From NCBI GenBank assembly GCA_033964015.1, contig CM066923.1:5321978-5385977 (forward strand): a DNA stretch of 64,000 nt, read 5' to 3'. A program made the position numbers and the translations under genes. The notes under the pieces are model-generated. The model was not told where the DNA came from. It did not search any database and saw nothing but the letters and a program-made list of their open reading frames with translations. This DNA comes from Scolanthus callimorphus (taxonomy: Eukaryota; Cnidaria; Anthozoa; Actiniaria; Edwardsiidae). Shown piece by piece: positions 1-10,353 of this stretch (positions are counted from its first letter, which is position 1; each line of letters starts with the position of its first letter).

Positions 1-519
1 TGCGCGTGCGCTCTAGTGTAAACTATATTATAGGGGAAATGTATGAGTTTTATATTCTTGCGTTTGCGCCTTTCAGGATGTTAGACGGCATAAAGGACAT
101 TTTTTAGTACTACTTTCCCGTAGTAGGCCTTATTTCGTCATGGCGTGACGCATATTCTTTTGATATCGTAAAGGGACCGCAAGGCGTATTGAAGTGAGGA
201 GGCTCGAATCATGTCAGCGAAGAACACCAAGGAAGAAGAACTATGAATTTCACCCGTTCCTGCATAAATGAGATATCGTCATGTTAATCACTTGGTAAGT
301 GAAATGCATACATAGGCAAGCGCTGTCAAATGTTTTCAAAAAACTAGTATCAAATTCCATGTCTCTAGAAAAACAAAAGTTCCACAGGTAACCCATCGAT
401 CTGGGTACGTACCCTTTTCTCTTGAGTGCAGCTGTCACATTGCCAAGTCCTTCATCCATAGCGCTAACCATGCCGGCGTACTCTCGTCGCTTGGGGTCAC
501 TGGTGGAAGGAGAGGAGGA

Positions 520-620
520 GGAGAAGTAGGATGTTGATGCTGCCGTTGTTGATGAGGATGGTGTTGTTGTTTATGTTGATGAGGGTGCTGATGTTGTTGT
601 TATTATGGTTTTGTTGATGA
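520..620. repeat. GTT/GAT/GAG trinucleotide-rich microsatellite tract
   Basis: Imperfect trinucleotide runs of the type gatgttgttgtt and gaggaggagga. A second tract of the same kind lies at about 1010-1170. The tracts bracket the TIR element at 634-999 inside the decayed sulfatase A, in the place where its missing exon should be. Confidence 0.6.
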
Positions 621-633
621 TCAGGGGATAAGG

Positions 634-999
634 CCCGGGGGGAGGGACTCCCATATTTTTGGGGCGGGGGTGGGGCGGGGGTACTTTCGATTTAACCCCT
701 AAAAGGTACCTAAAATGGCGTCGCTTAGTTTATTTTGACTCCCAAAAGGTACCAACAAGACGTATTTTCCCTCGTAATTTTCTCTTGTATTTTTTCCGAG
801 CGAAAATATGTCTTAAATTCAGGCTTCAAACAAGCGTGATTTGCTTGATTTGCTAGAACGGACCCCTAACAGGTACCTATCTGGAAACAAATTGCAAGTT
901 TTCAAATTTTACCCCTAAAAGATACCAGAGGCCTAATTTCAAACCCTAAAAGGTACGATGAACACCCCGCCCCAAAAATATGGGAGTCCCCCCGGGGGG
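634..999. mobile_element. TIR element with G/C-run ends and CCCCTAAAAGGTACC subrepeats (copy 1)
   Basis: The left end reads CCCGGGGGGAGGGACTCCCA and continues TATTTTTGGGGC. The right end is its reverse complement (CCCCAAAAATATGGGAGTCC, then a C/G run). The TIR is about 35 bp. The interior carries several copies of (A)CCCCTAAAAGGTACC in one orientation. No coding capacity, so a MITE-like non-autonomous element. Related copies lie at 8078-8363 and 38045-38509. Confidence 0.75.
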
Positions 1000-2460
1000 A
1001 AAAGGATACTGATGTTCTTGTTGTTATGATTCTGACTATGATGAACATGTTGCTGTTGTTGTTCATGATGGCGATGAGAGGATTGTGATGTTTTAATTGA
1101 TGATGCATGATGATCATCATGATGTTGAGGAGGAGGAGAGGAAGACTATGACGTTGATGATGATGATAATACTTACATATTCACCTTGCGTTTAAGAAAT
1201 TAAATTTGATTTTTCGAGGACATTTCGCCTACCTGCTTCCTTCAGTTTTTGCGGCAGCGTCTTAAATTCCAAGGGGAGGCCATAAGGCTGTGCGGGCTTG
1301 ACAACACCTGATTGCATTCCTGTAAGAAAACAGTTCAACGGATGGGTTATAATATTGAAAATCTCGTGCAACTTGTCAAACCCTAGACGTCAATACTTAG
1401 CTGCATGTCTATTATCCGGGTATATTGGGTGCTAAGGAAGATAAATACGGTTTTGAGTAATACGCTTTAACAAAAAGGATATCCCTTTTGTACAAATTCA
1501 CTCGCAAATTCACTATTCGTTGTTTTGATGTACACTAGGTTCAGTAGTGGAGCCAGCATTTCGGAAAGGAGGGATCATAACTACTAAAAATGTGATGACC
1601 GTAACCAATTTTGGCAATTTTTCTTTTAATGTTCACCTCCATATTTTTAGTCAGAAAAGATCAGAGTCACGAGCACCTACGGACCCACCCTACGCCCTTG
1701 AGGTTATGACCCTACTCCTAAAACGCTAAGACTACAAACACGTGTTTCGTATGATCCTAAAGTGTGATTGCATCTTTTACAACGAGAATTTCATCATTCG
1801 GCATGTGACCCAGACTTCGTCGAGCAAAGTTCTCAGTACCCTTGCTCACACTGACCCAACACAAGTTCTAAAAAGACAAAAACCTTCTTGTACTTTATGA
1901 ACCTAACCTGTATGTATCGGGTATTTTCCGGTCATTATCGCGCTTCTGGTCGGAGAACAAACCGGCTGTACGTAATAGTTATCGAGTATAACTCCTCTTT
2001 TAGCCAGCCGGTCTATATTCGGCGTTTTTATCGTAGTCACGCCCTGATATCCGAGATCGCTGTTTCCGAGATCGTCCGCGACAACGAGTAGGATATTCGG
2101 CGGCTTCTGTTTGGCTTCCCAGCAGATACACATGCTAAGATGACAAGGGCAAAGGCTACGAGCCTTGTCCCGAGTTCAAACATGATAAAAAAGGAGGCTT
2201 TCTATGGCGTCGTTTTTTTACTCACTGATGAACCCGTCTGATACCTAAAGAGTGGCAGGCGAGAACTGATATCTTTACATCTGTTCATGCACGTGTTATA
2301 CAGGAGCGTTTAATAGCCTCTGTTTTCTTTTTGGGGAGATTCCAAAGTTGTGGAACAGTTTCCCTATCGACCAACTTTAAACATTGCCTTCGAAATTTCT
2401 GGCCTCCTGCAAAGGTTGTCATGGATACGATGACCCCACATGAGAAGAAAATGTAATTTC

Positions 2461-3500
2461 ATCTACACATAAATAGTTGTACTTTAATATCTTTGGAGCC
2501 GTCTTGGAAAATAGTGTTTTCTGGTTAAACGTTAAGACTGAAATATGTTTTTTGTTTCCAAGGGAGCGTTCTAGAAGTCTGTAGAACGGGATTTCTAAAA
2601 CTTAATAACCGATATGGCACCTGTCAAAGGCTTTAACATTTCATTTTCAAGTTTTTATAAAATTTTATACGAAATCGAAAATTTATCTGTGTCTCCGAGG
2701 ATACCAGACGTAACGTGGCACGAGTTGGCTTTCGCTATTTGCTGTCTTGTCGATGGATTTATAAGGCTGACATTAGCTGTCGAGGCTTTTAATAAACTCG
2801 TTCTTAGTTTATTAATTTTTTTCTTTAGTTCTCTGTGCTCTGTACCTTTATCGACAAATCGCTATATTGCTGTGTATATAGAGAAGTATCGCTATTACCC
2901 CCGTGAAAATAAGGATTATCACATGATCGCATCGCTGACAGACATGCGCAGAAAGATCTTTCTCTTAACGTCCTTGCGCCAGTGGCTGTCACCAGAGCCT
3001 CCCCTGCGAGGAGAAGAGCCGGGGAGCTCTAGTTACGAGAATGCCACTACCTGCTGCGTTCAGATTGCAGGGCTATGCCTAGGTGGACGAAGGAGCAGTT
3101 ACTACTTTAAAGGTACAGAGCACAGAGAACTAAAGAAAAAAATTAATAAACTAAGAACGAGTTTATTAAAAGCCTCGACAGCTAATGTCAGCCTTATAAA
3201 TCCATCGACAAGACAGCAAATAGCGAAAGCCAACTCGTGCCACGTTACGTCTGGTATCCTCGGAGACACAGATAAATTTTCGATTTCGTATAAAATTTTA
3301 TAAAAACTTGAAAATGAAATGTTAAAATATTTGACAGGTGCCATATCAGTTATTAAGTTTTAGAAATCCCGTTCTACAGACTTCTAGAACGCTCCCTTGG
3401 AAACAAAAAACATATTTCAGTCTTAACGTTTAATCTACCAGAAAACACTATTTTCCAAGACGGCTCCAAGATATAGTACAACTATTTATGTGTAGGAATT
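2461..3500. mobile_element. Foldback palindrome between the two sulfatases, ~390-bp arms
   Basis: Left arm about 2461-2851, right arm about 3108-3499; the right arm is the reverse complement of the left with only scattered mismatches. Both arms contain, for example, the stretch around GGCACGAGTTGGCTTTCGC. The spacer of about 256 bp contains a fragment of another TIR family (AGAGCCTCCCCTGCGAG, about 2984-3045). Reading frames in the arms are mirror images of one another and not genes. The near identity of the arms against the clearly diverged flanking sulfatases suggests a later insertion rather than the breakpoint of the gene duplication. Confidence 0.85.
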
Positions 3501-4533
3501 GCGGCTGTTCAGTGCAAGAAAAAATGGAGGCAGCTTCCTTAAGTCGCCCAATCGCAAGCGAGACTTCTTTTTTCCCCTATATATTGCCTGAAGTTGCACA
3601 TAACTTGCGGGGACTTTAGGGTTCGGGTTAGGCATTCACATCAAAATAACTAAAAAAATGTGATCGTTGACCCGCCACCCTGATCCCTCTTGCAGACTTG
3701 TCAATCTGCTTATTTTACCTTTTGACAAGAAGCGCTATAGAAACTCCGGTGAATGGACACGCAGACATGGTCGTCATCAGCGACTTATTTGTTATCAAAG
3801 CATCCTACAAAGTCATCAAATGACCAATACACATATAAGAACAACGTTATGTCCTGAAGAAGATATTTGCAGCCTTGATTTCAACCAGGAATCATGCTTT
3901 TCCAAGAGGTACGCCTAGTAAGCATCGCAGCTCTGCTCCTGGTCGCCATAACATGCCCGTCCCTCTGCGCTGCACGGAGGCCCCGAACGAAGCCTAATGT
4001 TTTACTTGTGGTAGCGGACGATCTTGGCTGGAGCGATCTTGGTTACCAGGGCATAACGAAAATGAAGACGCCGAATATTGACCGGCTCGCTAAAGGGGGA
4101 GTTATACTGGAGAATTATTACGTACAACCGGTCTGTACGCCTACAAGGGCCGCGCTGCTATCGGGCAGATACCCCATACACACAGGTTAGTTTGAACAAG
4201 AAAGAAAATATCTGCAAAAATGTTGGTTAGCTGCAGTAGGTAGATCGGGAAAGCAGTCTACACAGAGCAATAGCTCTTTTCTTATAGAGTATGTACAATT
4301 TGTGAAGCAACGGAGACCAAGAGCTAGCTTACGCCGCTGTGCTTCGATTTTCGATGTTTTCACCTGTACCTTGTTTTTTTACGTCTTACGTTTTCTACTC
4401 ATCTTTGATAGGAATGCAAGTAGGTGTAATCAAGCCAAAACAGCCTTATGGCCTCCCCCTGGAATTCAAATTGCTACCACAGAAATTAAAGGAAGCAGGT
4501 GCGTGCTTGACGTTCTCATTAATTCATTAGCTT

Positions 4534-4765
4534 CTGTCACGGGTTGCTTGTCACGCTAGAAGATTGTCTGTCACGCCCGAAGGTTGTCTGTCTCGCCCGA
4601 GAGTCGCCTGTCACGTCTGAGGGTTATGTGTCGCGTGTGAGGTTGCGTGTCACGCTCGATGATTGCCTGTCACGTCTGAGGGTTGCGTGTCACGCTCGAT
4701 GGTTGCCTTTCACGCTCGATGGTTGTCTGTCACGTTCGAGAGTTGCCTGTCACGCCCGGGAGTTG
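4534..4765 (+). repeat. ~20-bp minisatellite in sulfatase B intron 2
   Basis: About eleven imperfect copies of a 20-bp unit of the type GTTGCCTGTCACGCTCGATG, followed by short ATGTAATGTCC-like repeats to about 4812. Non-coding, within the intron between exons 2 and 3. Confidence 0.8.
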
Positions 4766-5574
4766 CCATGTAATGTCCATGTAATGTATGTAATGTAATG
4801 CCATGTAATGTTTCCTGTCTTGTTGACTAGCTGTACATTCAGAAAACGTCTGTTGAATTCGGAGACATTTTCTCGTGTAAATCATCACAAACTTCCAATA
4901 ATTCCTCCTGTTTATCTCCCTCGGCAGGTTACTCGACACACATGGTTGGCAAGTGGCACTTGGGGTACTACAAGTGGGAGTACACCCCAACCTACCGAGG
5001 GTTTGACACCTTCTAGGGGTTCTACAATGACGACGAAGATCACTGGACTCACGAACGCTATGGAATTCTCGACTTGCGCGATCAGACAGCGCCGGTATTT
5101 AACGCCAGGGATCAGTATTCGGCAATTATGTATGCTGAGGTAATAAGTAAGACCTTTCAGGAGGTAAAACAAACTGACTTTTAGGAGGTCTAAATAGTGG
5201 AATTTCGTGGAGGCATAAACCTGGTTGATTAGGTTGATTAAATAGAAAACCCCACAGCTCAATTCGTACGCGCGCGTTGATTGGCTAAGACGAGTGAAAC
5301 TGAACAGCAGGCCTCCAAGGGTTAGGTAACCCAGATTCATTCTACCGTGTCCCTCTGGAAGCTGAATTTGATAAAACAACAGGTTACCCGCGCGCAAAGA
5401 AAGTTCAAAGCTCCAATCATTACACTAAAATAATATCAAATCTTTCCTATGGGATCACAAGAAAAAATCATCACTCGACGACTCGTGAATTCCACGTTAA
5501 ATTTATCTTGAAAAACGAAATCGCACGAGTCGTGAATGGCATTCCCTCTCGTCATGTGATGAGACGTCATGTGA

Positions 5575-6640
5575 CGTTTTCCGCTTGATTGGGGGCCCTG
5601 TGGTTTTGTTAGGTTTGTTTTCCCAACTGGCACTCGTGCGAAACAATGTCTTTTGTTTTCTTGTAATGCACGAGAAAATTCATTAATATTGATGTGTGGA
5701 AACAAAGAACAGTCTACGCTTGAGTGGGGGCCCTGTGGTTTTGTTAGGTTTGTTTTCCCAACTGGCACTCGTAATAATAATAATAATAATAATAAATAGG
5801 TTTATTCGAATGCCATTGCAGTTGAAACTGAATTACAGCAACGGGTCAGCAATATCTAGCAACAATAATTACAGAAATCTATGTGAAACAAAGTCACCAA
5901 AGCGATTTGTAGTCGGGATGCGTCCCGTTGTACTCACAGTCCCTGACCTAAGTGAATAACCATGTACATTTCGTGTTACACTTCCAGTAATTACAGACCT
6001 TAGAGGTTCGTGCTCCCTAGCGGAGGCCATGAACTTAAAGCATAAATCATTTCTGCGAGAGGAGAGGCTTTGTAGCCCACAGGCATCCAAAGCCTCCTGG
6101 TAACGCAGGTGTGGAAGAACAATACGGAGGACTTTCCTTTGTACGCCCTCAACAGTATCAACAAGATACTCCGGTAGCGCAGCCCATACCGGTGCTGCGT
6201 ACTCCACTACGGATCTTATAAGTGCACAATAGATTCTAATAAGGTCCTGAACCGGAACTCCAGATTTCTTTAAGAGCCGTATAGCATATAGCCTTTTGTT
6301 AGCCTTCTTAACTACATAGTCAACATGCTTATTCCAAGAGAGATCATAACTTATGTGAACACCGAGGATCTTATAACTTTCAACCCTTTTGATAACGGAA
6401 CCCATGAGGTGCAAGTCATTGACTGGTGAGGGCTGATAATGTAGAAAATTAATGACTAATTCCCGGCACTTTTTAGGGTTGAGCCTCATCCCACGCTCCG
6501 CTCGTGCGAAACAATGTCTTTTGTTTTCTTGTAATGCACGAGAAAAATCATTAATATTGATGTGTGGAAACAAAGAACATTCTACGCTTGAGTGCCATTT
6601 GGGCAAACAAACCACAGGGGCCCCACTCAAGCGGAAAAGG
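5575..6640. mobile_element. TIR/tandem element split by a retrotransposon
   Basis: The ends are inverted: TTTTCCGCTTGA near 5577 and CTCAAGCGGAAAA near 6626. The interior has a repeated unit (GGGGGCCCTGTGGTTTTG ... GAAACAATGTCTTTTG) seen around 5590, 5720 and again to the right of the retrotransposon at about 6500-6620. It lies in the long third intron of sulfatase B. Confidence 0.65.
5773..6505 (-). mobile_element. 5'-truncated CR1/jockey-type non-LTR retrotransposon, RT C-terminus
   Basis: The minus frame ending at 5869 encodes the end of a reverse transcriptase: LNPKKCRELVINF, then YKILGVHISYDLSWNKHVDY, then RSVVEYAAPVWA and VEGVQRKVLRI, all typical of the thumb region of CR1/jockey-clade elements. 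A short 3' UTR follows and the element ends in (TTA)n on the minus strand (AATAATAAT at 5773-5800 on plus). The endonuclease and most of the RT are missing. The reading frame continues upstream past about 6505 into flanking repeat, which marks the truncation point. Confidence 0.88.
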
Positions 6641-7476
6641 TCTATTTTATATCTATAGAATTACGGAAATATGGATCATTTATTCATTTACCGGAAGCAT
6701 GAAAATATGGAAGTTATATTCGAGTGTTCATATTTTGATAATTCACGAGTGAGCGCAATTCTGCTTATGATATAAACATGGTCAATACTATTCTGGTGAA
6801 AAAATTTCGATTGGATTAATTCGAAATAGTGGGCACTTATGGTCATTTATTTCGCTCGTGTGAGTTCCGATATTCCTCTGATACAGTAAAACAATAATTT
6901 ATAATTTTATATCCCGAGTTATCAGAGCTTTGACATTAACCCTGATCAAATACAGTTTTATTAACAAAGGAGAATAAGAGAGTTGTCTATAAATTGCAAA
7001 AGACTAAACCCGTTCTTGTTTTTTTTTTTTTTTTCAGAGAGCACAGCAAGTAATCAAAGCCCAAGACCCTGCGACACCAATGTTCATGTATCTTGCTTTT
7101 GCCAATATGCACGAGCCCCTCCAGGCCCCGAAACGATTCACAGACATGTACAAACACATCAAGGATGAACACCGACGTATCTATGCTGGTATGGTCAGCG
7201 CTGTGGATGAGGCGGTAGGAAATGTGACAGCTGCACTAAAGAAGAAAGGGTATGTAGGGCCGTAACACTATTGAATGGTTCAATACAACGTGGAAGGCGG
7301 GAACACCACAGCAGTGAAAAACAGTCCAAATGCATGCCAAAAAGGCAACCCCGAAAATCCCAAAATAATCTAAAAAGAGTAATGAAAACACGTAGCGGCT
7401 GCATATCAATATTTTTCCCAGCAAAAGGTTCACAGTTCCTTTCAATTTTGCCAGACAGCGGCGAAATGGGTTGAGT

Positions 7477-7658
7477 AGCCTGCTAGCAGGCTTTGGTTGG
7501 CTGTTTTTAGGTCGTTTTACGGCGAGAATCCCGATACGGGCGCTTGGATGGGTCAAAATTCGGACTGGCACGAGCGACAAAACGATCGAATTGTGACACA
7601 TCCAATAAGTCGCCCGCATCGGGATTTTCGCTCGATTCTCGCCGCTGCTAGCAGGCTA
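7477..7658. mobile_element. Short TIR element in sulfatase B intron 4
   Basis: The ends read TAGCCTGCTAGCAGGCT and CTGCTAGCAGGCTA. The interior has a second inverted pair (CGGCGAGAATCCCGATACGGG against CCCGCATCGGGATT). No coding capacity. Confidence 0.6.
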
Positions 7659-8077
7659 TGGGGGAGGAACAGGTTGTCTGAAGAATAGGTCCGTTGTGTA
7701 CCCGTGTGCTGTTGATTGGTGGTATTTTCCTTTTTCCTAGAATATGGGACAATACCTTGGTAATATTCACTTCAGACAATGGAGGGGTGGCATATTATGG
7801 TGGCTATAACTGGCCGCTCAGGGGAGGCAAGGCTTTCCTTTGGGAGGGAGGGGTGAGAGGAGCTGCTTTTGTCCATGGCAAAATGTTAAAGTCGAAGGGC
7901 AGGCGATGTCGTGAGTTGTTACATGCGACGGACTGGTATCCGACTATACTCGGATTAGCGGGTGAGTGCACGTTGGCTCAGTGTCAAGGCGCTATTTTCT
8001 TCTGCTCGAGTCGTGATCGAGTCGACGGGTTCATATTGCGTTTATGCATGTTTATGAAGAAGCTTGAAGATTATGAA

Positions 8078-8363
8078 GCTGGGTACCTAAAATGGCGTCG
8101 CTTAGTTGATGTTGATCCCTAAAAGGTACCAGCAAGACGCATTTTCCCTCGTAATTTTCTCTCGTATTTTTTACGAGGGAAAATACGTCTGAAATTCAGG
8201 CATTTGCTTGATTTGCTAGAACGGACCTCTAACAGGTACCTATCTGGAAAAAAATGCGCGTTTTCGAATTTCACCCCCTAAAAGGTACAAGAGGCCTGAT
8301 TTTAGACCCTAAGCACCCCCGTACAAAAATAAGGAAGTCCCCCCCCCCCCCCCCCCCCCGGGA
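8078..8363. mobile_element. CCCCTAAAAGGTACC element, copy 2 (left end lost)
   Basis: Starts at GGTACCTAAAATGGCGTCGC, which matches the interior of the copy at 634-999. It carries the same CCCTAAAAGGTACC subrepeats and ends in AAAATAAGGAAGTCC plus a run of C. The left TIR is missing. Lies in the last long intron of sulfatase B. Confidence 0.7.
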
Positions 8364-8364
8364 C

Positions 8365-8548
8365 CATTAAAGAGCCGGTGTCAGCAGCCGTCGGAGTAAG
8401 CATCCATTTCCATCGACTAATTTAGAGAATATTATGCAATATTCTTGATTGAATTTGGTAAATGAAATCTGAAACTTTGTTTTTTATAGATGTTTATTAA
8501 GAGATTGCTACACGTAATTCGTCTAATATCAAACGCTCTTTAAGTGAA
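8365..8548. repeat. Dispersed repeat, copy 1 (TTTCCATCGACTAATTTAGAG family)
   Basis: Shares the core GAAACTTTRTTTTTAGATGTTTATTAAGAG with stretches at about 40980-41160 and 63205-63450, and the TTAAAGAGCC end motif. Non-coding, medium-copy repeat. Confidence 0.6.
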
Positions 8549-9779
8549 AAAATGTTTTCATAAAATTTGATACGCCAAAACGGCAGTATCTTGCATATAT
8601 GATGTGCTGATTATACCATGTATACGTTTCTAACAGGAGTTGATACGAAGAAAATTTCCCCTCCCCTTGACGGTATCAACGTCTGGAATACAATTTCTAA
8701 AGGTGCACCCTCCCCCCGAAAGGAGATTCTTCACAACATTGACCCCCCAGATGAGCAGCCGATCGACGTGCCAAATAATCCTTACCTCCCCTCTGGAGAG
8801 GGTATGGCTATTCGCTCAGGGGACTGGAAACTGCTCGAGAATGTTCTGTGGTTCCCTCACTTGGAGCCACCAGAGCTGAAAGAGGGTTCATCAGGATCAC
8901 TGGGCAATCTAACGGGAATTAAGGGGATTGTAAGTGATATGTCCATTACTAGGGGGCGGATTTAGGGGCCGCGGCGCCCCTTTAACGCAAAATTTTCTCA
9001 TACAGTAGATCTCGTTTCTGATTGGCTGACGAACTTAAAATGGAAGATAATCTACGGCAGCGCGCGGCAAACAGCCATCCTAAATCCACCTCAAAAACAA
9101 ATTGTGATTTTGCCCAGCTATCTGCGTCCCCCTTTGGGTTACAAACAACAAGCAGAAATTGATTCTTGCGTGCTTTCATCTTCTATTTCCAAAAACACTG
9201 TAGACACTTCCCAGAGTCCCAGTGGCACTCTACAACATCACCGCTGACCCAGAGGAACGGCACAATCTGTGTAGGAAGTACCCGGATGTGGTTAAGAAGT
9301 TAAGACAGAAGATTGCTGAGTACAAGAAAACTGTTCGGAAATCCCTCAAGGATTACGATGATCCGTTAGCCTACGAGACCGCTAAGAAAAACGGTTGCTG
9401 GGGGCCATGGAGAACCTCCCGATAACTGATTTGTTTCAACCAGGGAGTTGTACCGAGAAAGGAGACGAAACTGCATAAATTTAAGGGGCAGTGTCATGAT
9501 TTTGGGGCTACTTTAAGTAGCTTAAATCATTGGAGGATCTAGGATTTTACTCAGTGGGGTTCCGTTCCTTCTTTACTTCTTCAAAGACTGATACAGGCAA
9601 TGCATGTTAAGGAGGTCTCGTCCACCGGCGGTCAGTGTATCACAATAAAATCCTTATTGTTCTGATGCTCAAGGGGGGCTCCGTATTCCTCTCAATCTTC
9701 CCATCGAGCACTGCATGTACATAAACGTTGCTTTAATTTTCTGTAGCGTGGTTATACAATGAATTATCGTGGCATACTG

Positions 9780-10054
9780 CAGAATATCCCACTTGTCACA
9801 CGGTCGCCTCGTGTATACCACAAAATACAAGTGACTCGAAAGTGACGCGTTGGATATTCTACAGAATACAGAAAGCGTCGTTTCTTCTCCATTCTCCTAC
9901 ACTCCTGTTTCAAAATTGTCAGATTTATTCGGTCCTTTCGTGAGCCAGATTGCGGCATTGGGGCTCTGTTTAGTTTTGTAGTAGGGTTTGTACCCAAATC
10001 TGTAACAGCTGACCGAGAAAAATTAAATTCTAAAACTCCAGATGTAAGCATGAT

Positions 10055-10088
<34 letters not shown>

Positions 10089-10089
10089 C

Positions 10090-10120
<31 letters not shown>

Positions 10121-10353
10121 ATGGGCTATTGACTCAGAGGCCATGAGGGCGAGAGGAATAATTGTTTTAGTCAAATCACACTAGTAGGTCAATTTGTATT
10201 GCCCAAAAAATGTTTTTGTTCTGGTCATTTGACACTTTTGGCTTTCAAATCCGACACTTTTCGCTACTAGTAGGCTATAACTTATAGCCTACTAGTAGCT
10301 CAACCAATCAGAACGCAGCATTGATAATAGACCACAAGTGTGATTTGACTAAT
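9780..10353. repeat. Cluster of hairpin and TIR repeats after sulfatase B
   Basis: 10063-10165 is a hairpin with arms AACAATTATTCCTCGAG / GAGGAATAATTGTT and an inner pair around GAGTCAATAGCCCAT. It abuts 10166-10353, bounded by TAGTCAAATCACAC and GTGTGATTTGACTA. The AT-rich stretch at 9760-9880 (CATACTGCAGAATATCCCAC) matches the repeat at about 59277-59390. No gene seen. Confidence 0.65.

Larger units (their letters stand above)
413..2183 (-). pseudogene. Arylsulfatase-like paralogue A, decayed, 3' part beyond the left edge
   Basis: Remnant of a secreted sulfatase (alkaline-phosphatase-like fold; hydrolyses sulfate esters). Exon 1 (1908-2133) encodes the metal-binding start [10 protein letters not shown] and the formylglycine site CSPTR. 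Exon 2 (1233-1319) encodes the stretch ending LPQKLKEAG and has the same 87-nt length and phases as exon 2 of paralogue B. A third piece (413-499) encodes YAGMVSAMDEGLGNVTAALK. Two lesions are visible. A clear signal peptide starting MFELGTRLVAFALVILA (ATG at 2183-2181) lies in a different frame from the catalytic part, whose own frame has a stop just upstream, so a frameshift is needed to join them. The exon with the GKWHLG motif and the 5' half of the following exon are absent between 500 and 1232, where microsatellites and a TIR element sit. Later exons would lie left of base 1. I read it as a pseudogene; an assembly error at the frameshift is possible. Confidence 0.75.
3894..9425 (+). pseudogene. 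Arylsulfatase B/I/J-like gene (paralogue B) with an in-frame stop
   Basis: Secreted or lysosomal type sulfatase, seven exons: 3894-4185, 4412-4498, 4928-5139, 7038-7249, 7741-7961, 8637-8929 and about 9215-9425. The start ATG opens a signal peptide ([18 protein letters not shown], cleavage likely after LCA). Then come metal site [16 protein letters not shown], formylglycine cassette CTPTR, GKWHLG in exon 3, SDNGG in exon 5, and a C-terminus with DPEERHNL and GCWGPW as in arylsulfatase B. All junctions are phase-consistent except the last: joining exon 6 at 8929 does not fit exon 7, whereas a donor at 8934 (after GTAA) joined to 9217 or 9223 would. Exon 3 contains TAG at 5014-5016 where the family has an aromatic residue (GFDTF-stop-GFYN), and the frame is conserved on both sides. 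So this copy cannot make a full-length enzyme unless the stop is an assembly error or an allele. Poly(A) signal AATAAA at 9644-9649. Confidence 0.85.

Noticed and set aside
2614..3344. Open frames of 229 (plus) and 80 (minus) codons with the same protein sequence
   Set aside because: They are the two arms of the foldback palindrome read from opposite strands; the frame crosses the spacer and has no known domain.
8341..8363. Long homopolymer runs (also 23398, 38045, 41785)
   Set aside because: They are parts of TIR-element ends or simple runs; their exact length is probably unreliable in assembly, so I draw nothing from it.
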